DNA of 64,000 bases from Arthrobacter sp. S39 (GCF_004320525.1 NZ_SIHX01000001.1:186001-250000), one strand, 5' to 3'. Positions 15,054-23,678 are shown, counted from the first letter of the stretch. Numbers and translations are program-made. Notes: generated by a model from the sequence alone, not told the origin.

Positions 15054-16271
15054 TTACTTGGCCTTGCCCAGGAAGTCCTGGAGCCGGGCCACGCCCGTGG
15101 CCAGGTCGTCGTCGCCCAGGGCGTAGGAGAGGCGCAGGTAGCCGGAGGGGCCGAAGGCCTCGCCCGGCACCACAGCCACCTCCACCTCGTCCAGGATCAG
15201 GGTGGCCAGCTCAGCGGAGGTCGACGGCGTGGCGCTGCCCGCCGCCGTCGGGAATTCCTTCCCCAGCAGCCCGCGGACGTCCGCGTAGACATAGAAGGCA
15301 CCCTTCGGCGTCGGGCATTCCACACCGTCAATGGCGTTCAGCCCGGCGACGATCGCCTTGCGGCGGCGGTCAAAGGCAACCTTCATGTCATCGACGGCGG
15401 TGAGCGGGCCGGAAACTGCTGCGAGGGCGGCGATCTGCATGATATTGGAGACGTTGGAGGTGGCGTGGGACTGCAGGTTGGTGGCGGCCTTGATGACGTC
15501 GGCCGGGCCGATCATCCAGCCCACGCGCCAGCCGGTCATGGCGTAGGTTTTGGCGACGCCGTTGAGGATCACAACTTTGTCGCCCAGTTCAGGGGCAGCG
15601 GTGGCGATGGACGTGAAGGGGACGCCGTCGTAGGTCAGGTGCTCGTAGATTTCGTCGGTGACCACCCAGAGGCCCTTGGCTGCGGCCCATTTGCCGATCT
15701 CGGCGACCTGCTCGGGGGAGTAAACCGAACCCGTGGGGTTGGACGGCGAGACGAACAGCAGGATCTTGGTGCGGTCCGTGACGGCCGCCTCAAGCTGGTC
15801 CACCGTGACGAGGTAATCCTGTTCCGGACCGGCGAAGACCTCAACCGGGACACCGCCGGCGAGCCGGATGGCCTCCGGGTACGTGGTCCAGAACGGTGTG
15901 GGAACAATCACTTCGTCGCCCGGATCCACCAGCGTGGCGAAGGTGTTGTACACGGCCTGCTTGCCGCCGTTGGTCACCAGCACCTGGGACGCGTCCACGG
16001 CATAGCCGGAATCCCGGAGGGTCTTCTCGGCAATGGCCTTCTTCAGCTCCGGCAGGCCGCCGGCGGGGGAGTAGCGGTGATACTTGGGCTGGCTGGCGGC
16101 CTCAATCGACGCCTGGACGATGTAGTCCGGGGTGGGGAAGTCCGGTTCGCCTGCGCCGAAGCCAATGACCGGCCGGCCGGCTGCCTTCAGCGCCTTGGCC
16201 TTGGCGTCAACGGCCAGGGTTGCGGATTCGGCAATGGCGGAAATGCGCTGGGAAACGCGGGCGGCAGACAT
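15054..16271 (-). CDS. Aspartate-type PLP aminotransferase (fold type I, class I)
   Basis: 405 residues. [10 protein letters not shown] (residues 39-48) is the substrate-specificity loop, NGGKQAVYN the PLP-phosphate region, [10 protein letters not shown] the Asn that hydrogen-bonds the cofactor ring, and [10 protein letters not shown] the Asp that salt-bridges the pyridine nitrogen. The Schiff-base lysine is Lys241 in [15 protein letters not shown], and the C-terminal carboxylate-binding Arg is in GYLRLSYAL. It transfers amino groups between aspartate (or a related amino acid) and 2-oxoglutarate. It resembles subgroup I-gamma aspartate aminotransferases. Prephenate or LL-DAP-related specificity cannot be excluded. 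Divergent from the tRNA-Trp-secE transcript. Confidence 0.9.
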   Translation of the reverse strand: MSAARVSQRISAIAESATLAVDAKAKALKAAGRPVIGFGAGEPDFPTPDYIVQASIEAASQPKYHRYSPAGGLPELKKAIAEKTLRDSGYAVDASQVLVTNGGKQAVYNTFATLVDPGDEVIVPTPFWTTYPEAIRLAGGVPVEVFAGPEQDYLVTVDQLEAAVTDRTKILLFVSPSNPTGSVYSPEQVAEIGKWAAAKGLWVVTDEIYEHLTYDGVPFTSIATAAPELGDKVVILNGVAKTYAMTGWRVGWMIGPADVIKAATNLQSHATSNVSNIMQIAALAAVSGPLTAVDDMKVAFDRRRKAIVAGLNAIDGVECPTPKGAFYVYADVRGLLGKEFPTAAGSATPSTSAELATLILDEVEVAVVPGEAFGPSGYLRLSYALGDDDLATGVARLQDFLGKAK

Positions 16272-16432
16272 GGCAGGGTCCGTTCTTCGCTTGCAGCCCG
16301 AAGGCTGAATGGTGGAATTCGACGTGATCTACTCTATGCTGTTCACCGGATCGTTCGGGTTGCCGGATTGGATTTATGACTGCAGGTCAGGTCACCAATT
16401 CCAGCGGCGCGAAGGGCCCGGAATGAGGCTGG

Positions 16433-16462
16433 TTCGACGAACACGAAGTTGTTGCGTAGACT
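16433..16462 (+). promoter_or_regulatory. Candidate sigma-70-type promoter for tRNA-Trp-secE-nusG
   Basis: TTCGAC (16433-16438), an 18-nt spacer, then TAGACT (16457-16462). The predicted start is about 80 nt before tRNA-Trp. Matches the TT(N4)-18-TARACT pattern seen before other operons here. Confidence 0.5.
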
Positions 16463-16547
16463 GGTTCTCCGGTGTTGAAAACACGGATGATGACGTGCGC
16501 CCCAGTGCAAACTGCGGAAGTTTCGTCAGGTGCGGTTTTTGATCCAT

Positions 16548-16620
16548 AGGGTAGTGGCGCAATTGGTAGCGCAGCGGTCTCCAAAACCGCAGGTTGCAGG
16601 TTCGAGTCCTGTCTGCCCTG
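16548..16620 (+). tRNA. trnW: tRNA-Trp (anticodon CCA)
   Basis: A 73-nt cloverleaf. The acceptor stem AGGGTAG pairs with CTGCCCT (one G-U), followed by discriminator G. The D arm contains the GCGC stem and AATTGGTA loop. The anticodon loop CTCCAAA has CCA. The T arm carries GGTTCGAGTCC. The 3' CCA is not encoded. Its position directly upstream of secE matches many actinobacteria. It is probably cut from a common transcript with secE-nusG, since the only promoter-like element seen is upstream of it. A short TCCGGC/GCCGGA hairpin follows at 16631-16647. Confidence 0.95.
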
Positions 16621-16700
16621 CGCAAGCTGTTCCGGCGGAATGCCGGAGCAAGCGCAGCAACCATGGTCTGATCAGGACCGGGTAATCCAACATTGCAAAG

Positions 16701-16985
16701 ATGAGTGAGGACCAGGTGACCGAAACAGCTGCCAGCAGCTCCAAGGGCCGCCCAGCTAAGAAGGACGCCAAGGCAAACTTCTTCGCTCGCATTGCACTCT
16801 TCGTCCGCCAGATCATCGGCGAACTGAAGAAGGTTGTTGCACCAACCCGCAAGGAACTGATCAATTACACACTGGTGGTGCTGGTGTTCGTGGCCATCAT
16901 GATGGTCATCGTCAGCCTGCTGGACATCGGTTTTGGAACCGCTGTCAGCTGGGTCTTCGGCGGGATAGCTCCCGGGGACCGCTAA
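16701..16985 (+). CDS. secE: Preprotein translocase subunit SecE
   Basis: 94 residues with a polar N-terminus, the conserved cytosolic amphipathic segment (FVRQIIGELKKVVAPTRKELI) and a single TM helix (YTLVVLVFVAIMMVIVSLLD), the minimal SecE layout. It clamps SecY in the SecYEG channel. The ATG at 16701 has a poor ribosome-binding site. A GTG at 16716, preceded by GAGGA, would remove five residues and may be the true start. tRNA-Trp lies upstream and nusG downstream, the standard order. Confidence 0.95.
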   Translation: MSEDQVTETAASSSKGRPAKKDAKANFFARIALFVRQIIGELKKVVAPTRKELINYTLVVLVFVAIMMVIVSLLDIGFGTAVSWVFGGIAPGDR

Positions 16986-17102
16986 GGCGAATCGTCCGCA
17001 GGCTGCGTGGTCTGGTCCGGGTAAACCGGAGGAAGCCACGTCAGTGTGCGGAATTGAGCCATTTAAATAGGCATGTTAGGCAATGAGGAAGCAGGAGACC
17101 AA

Positions 17103-17945
17103 GTGTCTGAGCAGGAGCTCGAGGTAACCGAGACTGAGCTGGAAGAGTCCACGGACGTCACGGCAGAAGCCGGTGAAGAGTCTGAGGTTGAGTCCGCTGC
17201 GTCCGAATCCGACTTCGCCGATTCTGACGACGCTGATGATTCCGACGACGACTCTGACGCTTCAGAGGAAGACGTTGACGGCGACGACTCCGACGAAGAT
17301 TCGGAAGAGGCCGACGCCCTCGCCGCTGCGGCCGCCAAGGCCGAGGTTGATCCCGCTGAGGAATTCAAAGCCAAACTGCGCCGCCAGGAGGGTGACTGGT
17401 ACGTCATCCACTCCTACGCCGGTTACGAAAACCGCGTAAAGGCCAACCTTGAGACCCGCATCCAGACCCTGGACATGGAAGAGTTCATCTTCGAAATCCA
17501 GGTGCCGATGGAAGAAGTCGTTGAGATCAAGAACGCCCAGCGCAAGGTCATCAACCGCGTCCGCATCCCCGGCTACGTCCTGGTCCGCATGGACCTGACG
17601 GACGCCTCCTGGGGCGCCGTCCGCCACACCCCCGGCGTCACCGGCTTCGTGGGCAACGCCCACAACCCCGTGCCGCTGCGCCTCGATGAGGTCTTTTCCA
17701 TGCTCGCCCCGGTCTTCGAAGAAGAGCAGGCCGAGAAGGGCAAGCCGGTCAAGCACGCTGCTACACCGGTTGACGTTGACTTCGAGGTTGGCGAATCCGT
17801 CATCGTTAAGGAAGGTCCGTTCGAGACCCTCCCGGCCACGATCTCCGAAATCAAGGTGGAATCCCAGACCCTCGTGGTACTCGTCTCCATCTTCGAGCGC
17901 GAAACCCCGGTCACCCTGGCGTTCAACCAGGTCACCAAGATCTAG
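17103..17945 (+). CDS. nusG: Transcription termination/antitermination factor NusG with acidic N-terminal extension
   Basis: 280 residues from the GTG at 17103, chosen because AGGAG lies 6-7 nt upstream. An ATG at 17073 would add ten residues but lacks a site. Residues 1-95 are a low-complexity Asp/Glu/Ser/Ala extension with long runs of acidic residues. The NGN domain follows ([20 protein letters not shown], from residue 98), with [12 protein letters not shown], then a KOW domain ([18 protein letters not shown]). NusG binds the RNA polymerase clamp and couples to S10 or Rho. The charged extension is typical of actinobacteria and absent from E. coli NusG. Confidence 0.96.
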   Translation: MSEQELEVTETELEESTDVTAEAGEESEVESAASESDFADSDDADDSDDDSDASEEDVDGDDSDEDSEEADALAAAAAKAEVDPAEEFKAKLRRQEGDWYVIHSYAGYENRVKANLETRIQTLDMEEFIFEIQVPMEEVVEIKNAQRKVINRVRIPGYVLVRMDLTDASWGAVRHTPGVTGFVGNAHNPVPLRLDEVFSMLAPVFEEEQAEKGKPVKHAATPVDVDFEVGESVIVKEGPFETLPATISEIKVESQTLVVLVSIFERETPVTLAFNQVTKI

Positions 17946-18076
17946 CACCACGCACAGAATTCGCTCCGGCGCTGCCCGCTTAGCAGTTCCGGAACGGCCG
18001 GCCGCCTCGCCATGGCGGCCAAAAACCTGAGGCACGCTCCTGTGTCCCAGGACGTTATTGAGAGAAGGACCCTACA

Positions 18077-18508
18077 TTGGCTCCCAAGAAGAAGGTCACC
18101 GGCCTCATCAAGCTGCAGATCCAGGCAGGTGCCGCTAACCCGGCCCCGCCGATCGGTCCTGCGCTTGGCCAGCACGGTGTCAACATCATGGAATTCTGCA
18201 AGGCGTACAACGCTGCCACAGAAGCCCAGCGCGGAAACGTCATCCCCGTGGAGATCACGGTTTACGAAGACCGTTCATTCACGTTCATCACCAAGACCCC
18301 GCCGGCTGCAGAGCTCATCAAGAAGGCTGCAGGCGTTGCCAAGGGTTCACCCACGCCGCACACCGTCAAGGTTGCCAAGCTGACGCAGGCCCAGGTCAAC
18401 GAGATCGCCACCACCAAGATGGAAGACCTCAACGCCACGAGCCTCGAAGGCGCAGCGAAGATCATCGCCGGCACCGCCCGCTCCATGGGTATCACCGTCG
18501 AGGGCTAA
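18077..18508 (+). CDS. rplK: 50S ribosomal protein L11
   Basis: 143 residues beginning at TTG 18077 (GAGAAGGACC precedes it by 6-8 nt). The reading [18 protein letters not shown] is the standard N-terminus, followed by the proline-rich [19 protein letters not shown] segment that thiostrepton contacts, and the C-terminal rRNA-binding domain ([20 protein letters not shown]). It forms the GTPase-associated centre on 23S rRNA with L10-L12. The rare TTG start may lower its translation. rplA follows after 129 nt. Confidence 0.97.
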
Positions 18509-18637
18509 GAGCCTTCACCCGCCGGGCGACCGGCACCACTGAAACATTAAAATGTTGGGATTCCATGCCGGATTCCCGACTGTGGCAGGGCCCAGCGCGG
18601 TCCGCAGACCACAACTGCACAAGGAGAAGTAAGCAGC

Positions 18638-19345
18638 ATGGCAAAGCGCAGCAAAGCATATGAGGCAGCAGCCGCCAAGATCGACGCGGAGAAGTTCTAC
18701 GCGCCGTTCGAGGCAGTGACGCTCGCCAAGGACACGAACCCGTCCAAGTTCGACGCCACCGTTGAGGTTGCCTTCCGCCTGGGCGTTGACCCCCGTAAGG
18801 CTGACCAGATGGTCCGCGGCACGGTCAACCTGCCCCACGGCACCGGCAAGGTCGCCCGCGTCCTCGTTTTCGCAACGGGCGACAAGGCAGAAGCAGCAAT
18901 TGCTGCCGGCGCCGACTTCGTTGGTTCCGATGACCTGATCGAAAAGATCGCCGCCGGCTGGACCGACTTCGACGCAGCTGTAGCCACCCCTGACCTCATG
19001 GGCAAGGTTGGCCGTCTTGGTAAGGTACTGGGTCCCCGTAACCTGATGCCGAACCCGAAGACCGGCACGGTCACCCCGGATGTCGCCAAGGCTGTTAACG
19101 ACATCAAGGGCGGCAAGATCGACTTCCGCGTCGACAAGCACTCGAACCTGCACTTCATCATCGGCAAGGTTTCCTTCGACGCCATCAAGCTGGCCGAGAA
19201 CTACGCAGCAGCACTGGAAGAGGTCCTTCGCCTGAAGCCGTCCGCTTCCAAGGGCCGCTACATCCAGAAGGCCACCGTTGCCACCACGTTCGGTCCGGGC
19301 ATCTCCGTTGACCCCAACGTCACCAAGGTACTGACCGAGGTCTAA
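18638..19345 (+). CDS. rplA: 50S ribosomal protein L1
   Basis: 235 residues, [16 protein letters not shown] at the start with AAGGAGAAG 14 nt upstream. The signature [20 protein letters not shown] lies in the second domain. L1 builds the mobile stalk at the E site and in many bacteria represses its own operon by binding the L11-L1 mRNA. No clear copy of the rRNA-like target was verified here. The transcript ends in a hairpin terminator 41 nt past the stop, before two acetyltransferase genes. Confidence 0.97.
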   Translation: MAKRSKAYEAAAAKIDAEKFYAPFEAVTLAKDTNPSKFDATVEVAFRLGVDPRKADQMVRGTVNLPHGTGKVARVLVFATGDKAEAAIAAGADFVGSDDLIEKIAAGWTDFDAAVATPDLMGKVGRLGKVLGPRNLMPNPKTGTVTPDVAKAVNDIKGGKIDFRVDKHSNLHFIIGKVSFDAIKLAENYAAALEEVLRLKPSASKGRYIQKATVATTFGPGISVDPNVTKVLTEV

Positions 19346-19385
19346 TCCTCAACAGCGCCTGCCGGCTCCGTCCGGCATATACACA

Positions 19386-19419
19386 GGGACCGTCCGGCAT
19401 TGCGCCGGGCGGTCCCTTT
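19386..19419 (+). terminator. Terminator of the rplK-rplA transcript
   Basis: GGGACCGTCCGGC, loop ATT, then GCCGGGCGGTCCC with one G-U pair, followed by TTTGCTT. A compact GC-rich stem with a short U-tract, located 41 nt after the rplA stop. Confidence 0.8.
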
Positions 19420-19467
19420 GCTTAACCCCTTCCTCGACTAAATCGCACCGATGGCTAGGCTGGGGGC

Positions 19468-20580
19468 ATGACCGACCTGGCCATCACCGCCGTTCGTATC
19501 CCGGAAACGCCCGACGGCGGCACTTCCAGCGGCGGGGGACGCCCGGACGGCGCCTCGGACTTCCATGCCTGCCAGGCCCTCCGCGAAGCCCACGAGCTGG
19601 AAAAGTGGGGCGACCTCGACCGTTGCCCCACCGTGGCCGAGGCCATGGAATTCTGGCGGGGCAATGAGTATGAGGAGCGGCACCTCTACATCGCGAGGCT
19701 GGGCACGGAGCTGGTGGGCATGTGTTCAGTCACCCTGCCGCTGCGTGAGAACACCACCACCGCCGGGATCGACGTCCTGGTGGCCCCTGCGCACCGGCGG
19801 CGCGGGTGGGGTCGCCAGTTGCTGGAGTACGCAGAGTCGGCCGCGGCAGGGCGGGGCAGGACGTCGCTTGACGCGTACTGCGAGATCCCTCTGGAGCTGG
19901 TGGAGTATTCGGCCGGGTTGCTTCCGGCCAAATCAGGAGCCGGCGGACTCCCGCGGGACGAGCCCTCAACCGCCTTCGCGTCCGGGGCCGGGTATGAGCT
20001 GGAGCAGGTGGAGAGGTCCAGCCGCATCGCGTTGCCTGTGCCGCCGGAGCGTCTGGAAATCTTTGAGGCAGAGGCGTCCGCCTTTGCGCGGGACTACACG
20101 ATGGTTGCCTGGGCAGAGTCCTGCCCTGACGAATTCGTTGCGGAGTACGCCGTCCTGAAGGCCCGGATGAGCACGGACGTGCCCACGGCCGGGTTGGACT
20201 GGGGCGCCGAGGATTGGGACGTGGCCCGTGTCCGGGAGGACGAGCGGACGCTGGCCCGCAGCGGCGTCCAGGTCCAGGTCGCCGGCGCGGTGCACAGCGT
20301 GTCCGGCGCACTTGCGGCGTACACAGTCCTGAATTGGCGTCCCGACGTGCCAGCAACCGTGATCCAGCAGGATACGTTGGTGTCCGCGGAGCACCGGGGA
20401 CACCGCCTGGGAATGCTGGTCAAACTCACGAACCTGCGTCTGGCGCAGCAGCGGTGGCCCGCCGCGCGGTCGGTCCTTACGTGGAATGCCAACGAAAACC
20501 AGCATATGCTGGCGATAAATATTTCGCTTGGATTCAAGCCTGCTGGCTATGAAGGTGAGTGGCAGAAACGGCTGGGATGA
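19468..20580 (+). CDS. Two-domain GNAT acetyltransferase (copy 1)
   Basis: 370 residues with two GNAT-like halves. The N-terminal half has the acetyl-CoA loop in IDVLVAPAHRRRGWGRQLLE. The C-terminal half has a second, QDTLVSAEHRGHRLGMLVKL, ending in LTWNANENQHMLAINISLGF. This duplicated fold resembles mycothiol synthase (MshD) and similar actinobacterial enzymes, but no substrate motif is recognised. It lies between the rplA terminator and rplJ. The next gene overlaps it by 4 nt and encodes a paralogue, so the pair arose by tandem duplication. Confidence 0.82.
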   Translation: MTDLAITAVRIPETPDGGTSSGGGRPDGASDFHACQALREAHELEKWGDLDRCPTVAEAMEFWRGNEYEERHLYIARLGTELVGMCSVTLPLRENTTTAGIDVLVAPAHRRRGWGRQLLEYAESAAAGRGRTSLDAYCEIPLELVEYSAGLLPAKSGAGGLPRDEPSTAFASGAGYELEQVERSSRIALPVPPERLEIFEAEASAFARDYTMVAWAESCPDEFVAEYAVLKARMSTDVPTAGLDWGAEDWDVARVREDERTLARSGVQVQVAGAVHSVSGALAAYTVLNWRPDVPATVIQQDTLVSAEHRGHRLGMLVKLTNLRLAQQRWPAARSVLTWNANENQHMLAINISLGFKPAGYEGEWQKRLG

Positions 20581-21707
20581 TGCCCCTTATGGCAAACGAC
20601 GTGAAGATCGAGCAGCTTTTTATCCCGGATTCGCTGGACTCGCCGGACGCAGCGGACTTCCTTGCCGCCGTCGAGGTGGGACGCAAGGTCCGGATGCAGA
20701 CGTGGGGGAGCGACGACCTGGCCTACGCGCCGCTCGAGAAACTGCTGGAGCTCGAGGACCCCTACGAACGCCAGATCATCCTGGTGGCCAAGGTCGACGG
20801 CGAGATCGTGGGTACGGTGGACATCGCCCTGCCCCTGACTGACAACCTGGACCTCGCCGAATTCACGCTGGACATACTGCCCGAATTCCAGCGGCAGGGC
20901 GTTGGCAGGAAGCTGCTGCTCGCCGCCGAACACCTGGCGCGGGCAGAGGGGCGGACCATGATCCTGGTGGACACCAACCACCCCGGCGCGTCCCTACACG
21001 AGTTCGAGAAAGCCCAGCTGGTGCCGGGCTCGGGGCAGGGCTTTGTGCCGCTGGAAAGCCGTGAGGTCGAGTTTGCCCAGAAGACCGGGTACACCCTGCA
21101 GCACATTGAACAGTTCAGCTCCTGCGCCCTGCCGCTGGACACTAAGCTCGTCGCCGACCTCCAGACGGAAGCCGACGAAGCCAACAACGGGCGGTACCTC
21201 CTGCATCATTGGACCGACCGTTGCCCGGATCAATGGCTGGAGGCGGTGGCCGTGTTGGAAAACCAGGCGGGCGCCGACGTCGACCCCTCGCTGGAGGCTC
21301 CCGTTGAGCAGGATATGGTGTTCGACGGCGGCATCCTCCGCGAAGCCGAAAAGGCCACTATTGCGCAGGGACGGCGGACAGTGGTTACCGCCGTCGAAGA
21401 CCTCGCCACCGGCGCATTGGTGGGCCTGACCACCATCACCGTCCTGGCTCACCGGGCAGACGTTGTGTTCCAGGACGACACCCTGGTGCTCCAGGAACAC
21501 CGCGGGAACAAACTGGGGCTGCTGATCAAGGTGGCCAACATGGAACGGCTGACCGAACAGTTCCCCGATGCCAGGGTCATCTACACATGGAACGCGCCGG
21601 AGAACAGGTACCTCCTGACCGTCAACAAGCAACTGGGGTTCACGACGGCGGGCGTCACGGGCATCTGGCAAAAGGAACTCCCGCACCTGGGTACCAGCAA
21701 GAGCTGA
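20577..21707 (+). CDS. Two-domain GNAT acetyltransferase (copy 2)
   Basis: 376 residues from the ATG at 20577, which overlaps the upstream stop (ATGA). ATGs at 20580 and 20589 are alternative starts. The first domain has FTLDILPEFQRQGVGRKLLL. The second has DDTLVLQEHRGNKLGLLIKV and ends YTWNAPENRYLLTVNKQLGF, closely parallel to copy 1. The two copies differ mostly in the acceptor regions, which suggests different substrates. Translationally coupled to copy 1. Transcription may read into the L10 leader, although a separate promoter lies just downstream. Confidence 0.82.
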   Translation: MMPLMANDVKIEQLFIPDSLDSPDAADFLAAVEVGRKVRMQTWGSDDLAYAPLEKLLELEDPYERQIILVAKVDGEIVGTVDIALPLTDNLDLAEFTLDILPEFQRQGVGRKLLLAAEHLARAEGRTMILVDTNHPGASLHEFEKAQLVPGSGQGFVPLESREVEFAQKTGYTLQHIEQFSSCALPLDTKLVADLQTEADEANNGRYLLHHWTDRCPDQWLEAVAVLENQAGADVDPSLEAPVEQDMVFDGGILREAEKATIAQGRRTVVTAVEDLATGALVGLTTITVLAHRADVVFQDDTLVLQEHRGNKLGLLIKVANMERLTEQFPDARVIYTWNAPENRYLLTVNKQLGFTTAGVTGIWQKELPHLGTSKS

Positions 21708-21724
21708 GCGCCGATTTGCCCGAT

Positions 21725-21754
21725 TTGGTAGAGGGGCGGCGCGTCCCGTAAGCT
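21725..21754 (+). promoter_or_regulatory. Candidate promoter of rplJ-rplL
   Basis: TTGGTA (21725-21730), 18-nt spacer, TAAGCT (21749-21754). Starts roughly 255 nt before rplJ, leaving room for the structured L10 leader. Confidence 0.5.
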
Positions 21755-21765
21755 TGAACTACCAA

Positions 21766-21960
21766 AGACCGTCGGTTGTTGGAAATCCACTCTCCTGAAC
21801 ACAGCTCAACTCTGTAGTTTGTGCGCTGGAGGTCAAGTGGTTTTCTGGACGAAGGACCCTGAACGTAGGGCGGCCGGCGCAGGTGAACGAAGCAAAGCTC
21901 CACGGTTTGAAACTGTGTTGAGCCAAGCCCCGTGCATCTGCGCGGGGCGTTTTTAGTTTT
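21766..21960 (+). ncRNA. L10-type ribosomal protein leader of rplJ-rplL
   Basis: This non-coding stretch between the promoter-like element and the attenuator has features expected of an L10(L12)4-binding leader. A GGAAATCCAC-containing arm is followed by AGTTTGTGCGCTGGAGGTCAAGT, then purine-rich bulges (GGACGAAGGACC, AGGTGAACGAAGC) that could form the kink-turn. A terminator hairpin closes it. Known L10 leaders let excess L10-L12 complex terminate or repress rplJL. Secondary structure was judged by eye. A covariance search with the Rfam L10 leader model would be decisive. Confidence 0.65.
21927..21954 (+). terminator. Attenuator hairpin in the rplJ leader
   Basis: GCCCCG, a loop containing TGCATCTG, CGGGGC, then GTTTTTAG. 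A textbook intrinsic terminator 60 nt before rplJ, placed to abort transcription when the L10 complex is bound upstream. Confidence 0.8.
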
Positions 21961-22015
21961 AGCTCACCTTGAGCGGGGACCGTCGAATACCGGCACTATC
22001 CCCGGAAGGAGGGTT

Positions 22016-22606
22016 ATGGCAACGCCTGCAAAGGTTTCAGCAGTAGCTGAGATCACTAACGATTTCAAGGAATCGAACGCCGCTGTCCTGACCGAATACC
22101 GTGGGCTCACTGTTGCACAGCTCAAGCAGCTGCGTGTTTCTCTCGGCCAGGACACCAAGTTCTCGGTCGTCAAGAACACCCTGACCGCCATTGCAGCCAA
22201 GGAAGCTGGTGTCGAAGCATTCGACGGCCAGCTCGCCGGCCCCACTGCAATCGCGTTCATCAAGGGTGACGCAGTTGCAGCGGCCAAGAGCCTGACGGAT
22301 TTTGCCAAGACCAACAAGCAGCTGGTTATCAAGACCGGTTACTTCGAGGGCAAGGCACTGAACGCCAGCGAAGTTGCTGCCCTGGCAGCACTCGAGTCCC
22401 GCGAGCTGCAGCTCGCCAAGGTTGCAGGAATCCTCAAGGCTCCTGCTGCCGCCGCTGCACGCATCATTGACGCCCTGCGCCTCAAGCTTGAAGAAGAGAA
22501 CGGTGCACCGGCAGCTGCCGAAGCGCCCGCCGCTGAAGAAGCCCCGGCCGCAGAAGCAGCAGAGACCGAAGCTCCGGCCGAGGCCGCAGCCACCGAAGAG
22601 AACTAA
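22016..22606 (+). CDS. rplJ: 50S ribosomal protein L10
   Basis: 196 residues from ATG 22016, with GGAGGG 4 nt upstream. The conserved N-terminus reads ATPAKVSAVAEITNDFKESN, followed by AAVLTEYRGLTVAQLKQLR. The C-terminal helix (AAAARIIDALRLKLEEEN) binds the L12 dimers. After it comes a 30-residue Ala/Glu/Pro tail not found in E. coli L10 (165 residues). L10 anchors the flexible stalk and autoregulates the operon through the preceding leader. Confidence 0.97.
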   Translation: MATPAKVSAVAEITNDFKESNAAVLTEYRGLTVAQLKQLRVSLGQDTKFSVVKNTLTAIAAKEAGVEAFDGQLAGPTAIAFIKGDAVAAAKSLTDFAKTNKQLVIKTGYFEGKALNASEVAALAALESRELQLAKVAGILKAPAAAAARIIDALRLKLEEENGAPAAAEAPAAEEAPAAEAAETEAPAEAAATEEN

Positions 22607-22684
22607 CTCTTCTTCAAACCAGACTCCGGTGTGAAGGCAATGGCCCAGGCCGCCAAGCACCACCTATAGGAAGGACGCCACACC

Positions 22685-23056
22685 ATGGCGAAGCTCACCA
22701 ACGAAGAGCTCATTGAAGCTTTCAAGGAACTGACCATCATCGAGCTCTCCGAGTTCGTCAAGCTCTTCGAAGAGACCTTCGAAGTTACCGCTGCTGCTGT
22801 AGCCGTTGCCGGCCCGGCCGCCGCTGCTGAAGAAGCCGAAGAGAAGACCGACTTCGACGTCGTCCTCGAATCTGCTGGCGAAAAGAAGATCGCAGTGATC
22901 AAGGAAGTTCGCGCAATCACTTCCTTGGGCCTGAAGGAAGCCAAGGACCTGGTTGACAGCGCTCCCAAGGCTGTCCTCGAAGGTGCAACCAAGGAAGCTG
23001 CCGAGAAGGCCAAGGAGCAGCTCGAGGCTGCCGGCGCCACCGTTACCCTCAAGTAA
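22685..23056 (+). CDS. rplL: 50S ribosomal protein L7/L12
   Basis: 123 residues. The N-terminal dimerisation domain ([20 protein letters not shown]) is joined by an Ala-rich hinge ([18 protein letters not shown]) to the C-terminal factor-binding domain ([26 protein letters not shown]). Multiple copies form the stalk that recruits EF-Tu, EF-G and IF2. Preceded by AGGAAGGAC and followed by a strong terminator. Confidence 0.98.
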   Translation: MAKLTNEELIEAFKELTIIELSEFVKLFEETFEVTAAAVAVAGPAAAAEEAEEKTDFDVVLESAGEKKIAVIKEVRAITSLGLKEAKDLVDSAPKAVLEGATKEAAEKAKEQLEAAGATVTLK

Positions 23057-23071
23057 CACTCGCTTTCCAAC

Positions 23072-23113
23072 AGGAAACCCCGTCCACTTCGGTGGGCGGG
23101 GTTTCCTGCTTTT
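23072..23113 (+). terminator. Terminator of rplJ-rplL
   Basis: AGGAAACCCCGTCCAC, loop TTCG, GTGGGCGGGGTTTCCT, then GCTTTT. A 16-bp stem capped by a UUCG tetraloop, a very stable intrinsic terminator 15 nt after the rplL stop. Confidence 0.9.
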
Positions 23114-23118
23114 AACCC

Positions 23119-23181
23119 CAACGCGGGGTCACATCCGGCCCAATAAGTGCCTACGGAGGGGCCGAATGTGACCCCGCGTTG
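23119..23181. repeat. Intergenic palindrome, family member C
   Basis: CAACGCGGGGTCACAT pairs perfectly with its complement at 23166-23181. A C/A mismatch follows at pair 17, then CGGCCC/GGGCCG and a 17-nt loop. It ends 3 nt from the stop of the YbaK-like gene and directly follows the rplL terminator, so its terminator role would serve the minus strand. Confidence 0.75.
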
Positions 23182-23183
23182 CT

Positions 23184-23678
23184 CTAGGCCGGGTCCGAGA
23201 TGTCCGCGACCACGGCGTCCAGCGCCGAGGTGAGGGCATCCGCGTCCACAAAGGCGCTGTAGCCGTGCTGCCCGGCGCCCATGGAGATCCGCCGGCCGGT
23301 GATGGTCCGGTCGGCGTAGACGGGCCAGGCCTTCGTGCTGCCGAGGGGCGTGATGGTGCCGCGCTCATACCCTGTGGCATCCAGTGCGACGTCGGCCGGC
23401 GGCAGCGACAGCTTGTTGACTCCCACCAAACCCCGGAGCTTGGGCCAGGAGATCTGCCGGTCGCCGGGGACCAGGGCGAACAGGAAGCTGCCGTCCTTGT
23501 GCTTGACCACCAGGGATTTCACGATGTCCGCCGGGGTGATGCCGAGGATGCCTGCCGCTTCCTCCAGGCTGGAGGCGGCCAGCCGTTCCACTATTTCGAC
23601 GTCGAGGCCCCGCGCCGCGGCGTCGGCAAGGAACCGTGCCCTGCCGCCGCCGTCGGCCGATTCCGCCGAGGGAGCCAT
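23184..23678 (-). CDS. YbaK/EbsC-type aminoacyl-tRNA deacylase
   Basis: 164 residues from the ATG at 23678, which overlaps the thiolase stop by one base (TGATG). A longer upstream frame exists but lacks family residues. Conserved features are ADIVKSLVVKHKDGSFLFAL with the catalytic-site lysine, LVPGDRQISWPKL, GVNKLSLPPAD and the GYERGTITPLGST glycine loop. These proteins hydrolyse mischarged tRNAs such as Cys-tRNA-Pro or Ala-tRNA-Pro. The exact specificity is open. Translationally coupled to an unrelated thiolase. Confidence 0.88.
   Translation of the reverse strand: MAPSAESADGGGRARFLADAAARGLDVEIVERLAASSLEEAAGILGITPADIVKSLVVKHKDGSFLFALVPGDRQISWPKLRGLVGVNKLSLPPADVALDATGYERGTITPLGSTKAWPVYADRTITGRRISMGAGQHGYSAFVDADALTSALDAVVADISDPA

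Noticed and set aside
18543..18556. AACATT/AATGTT dyad between rplK and rplA as an L1-binding site
   Set aside because: Only 6 bp and unlike the known L1 target; support too thin for a feature.
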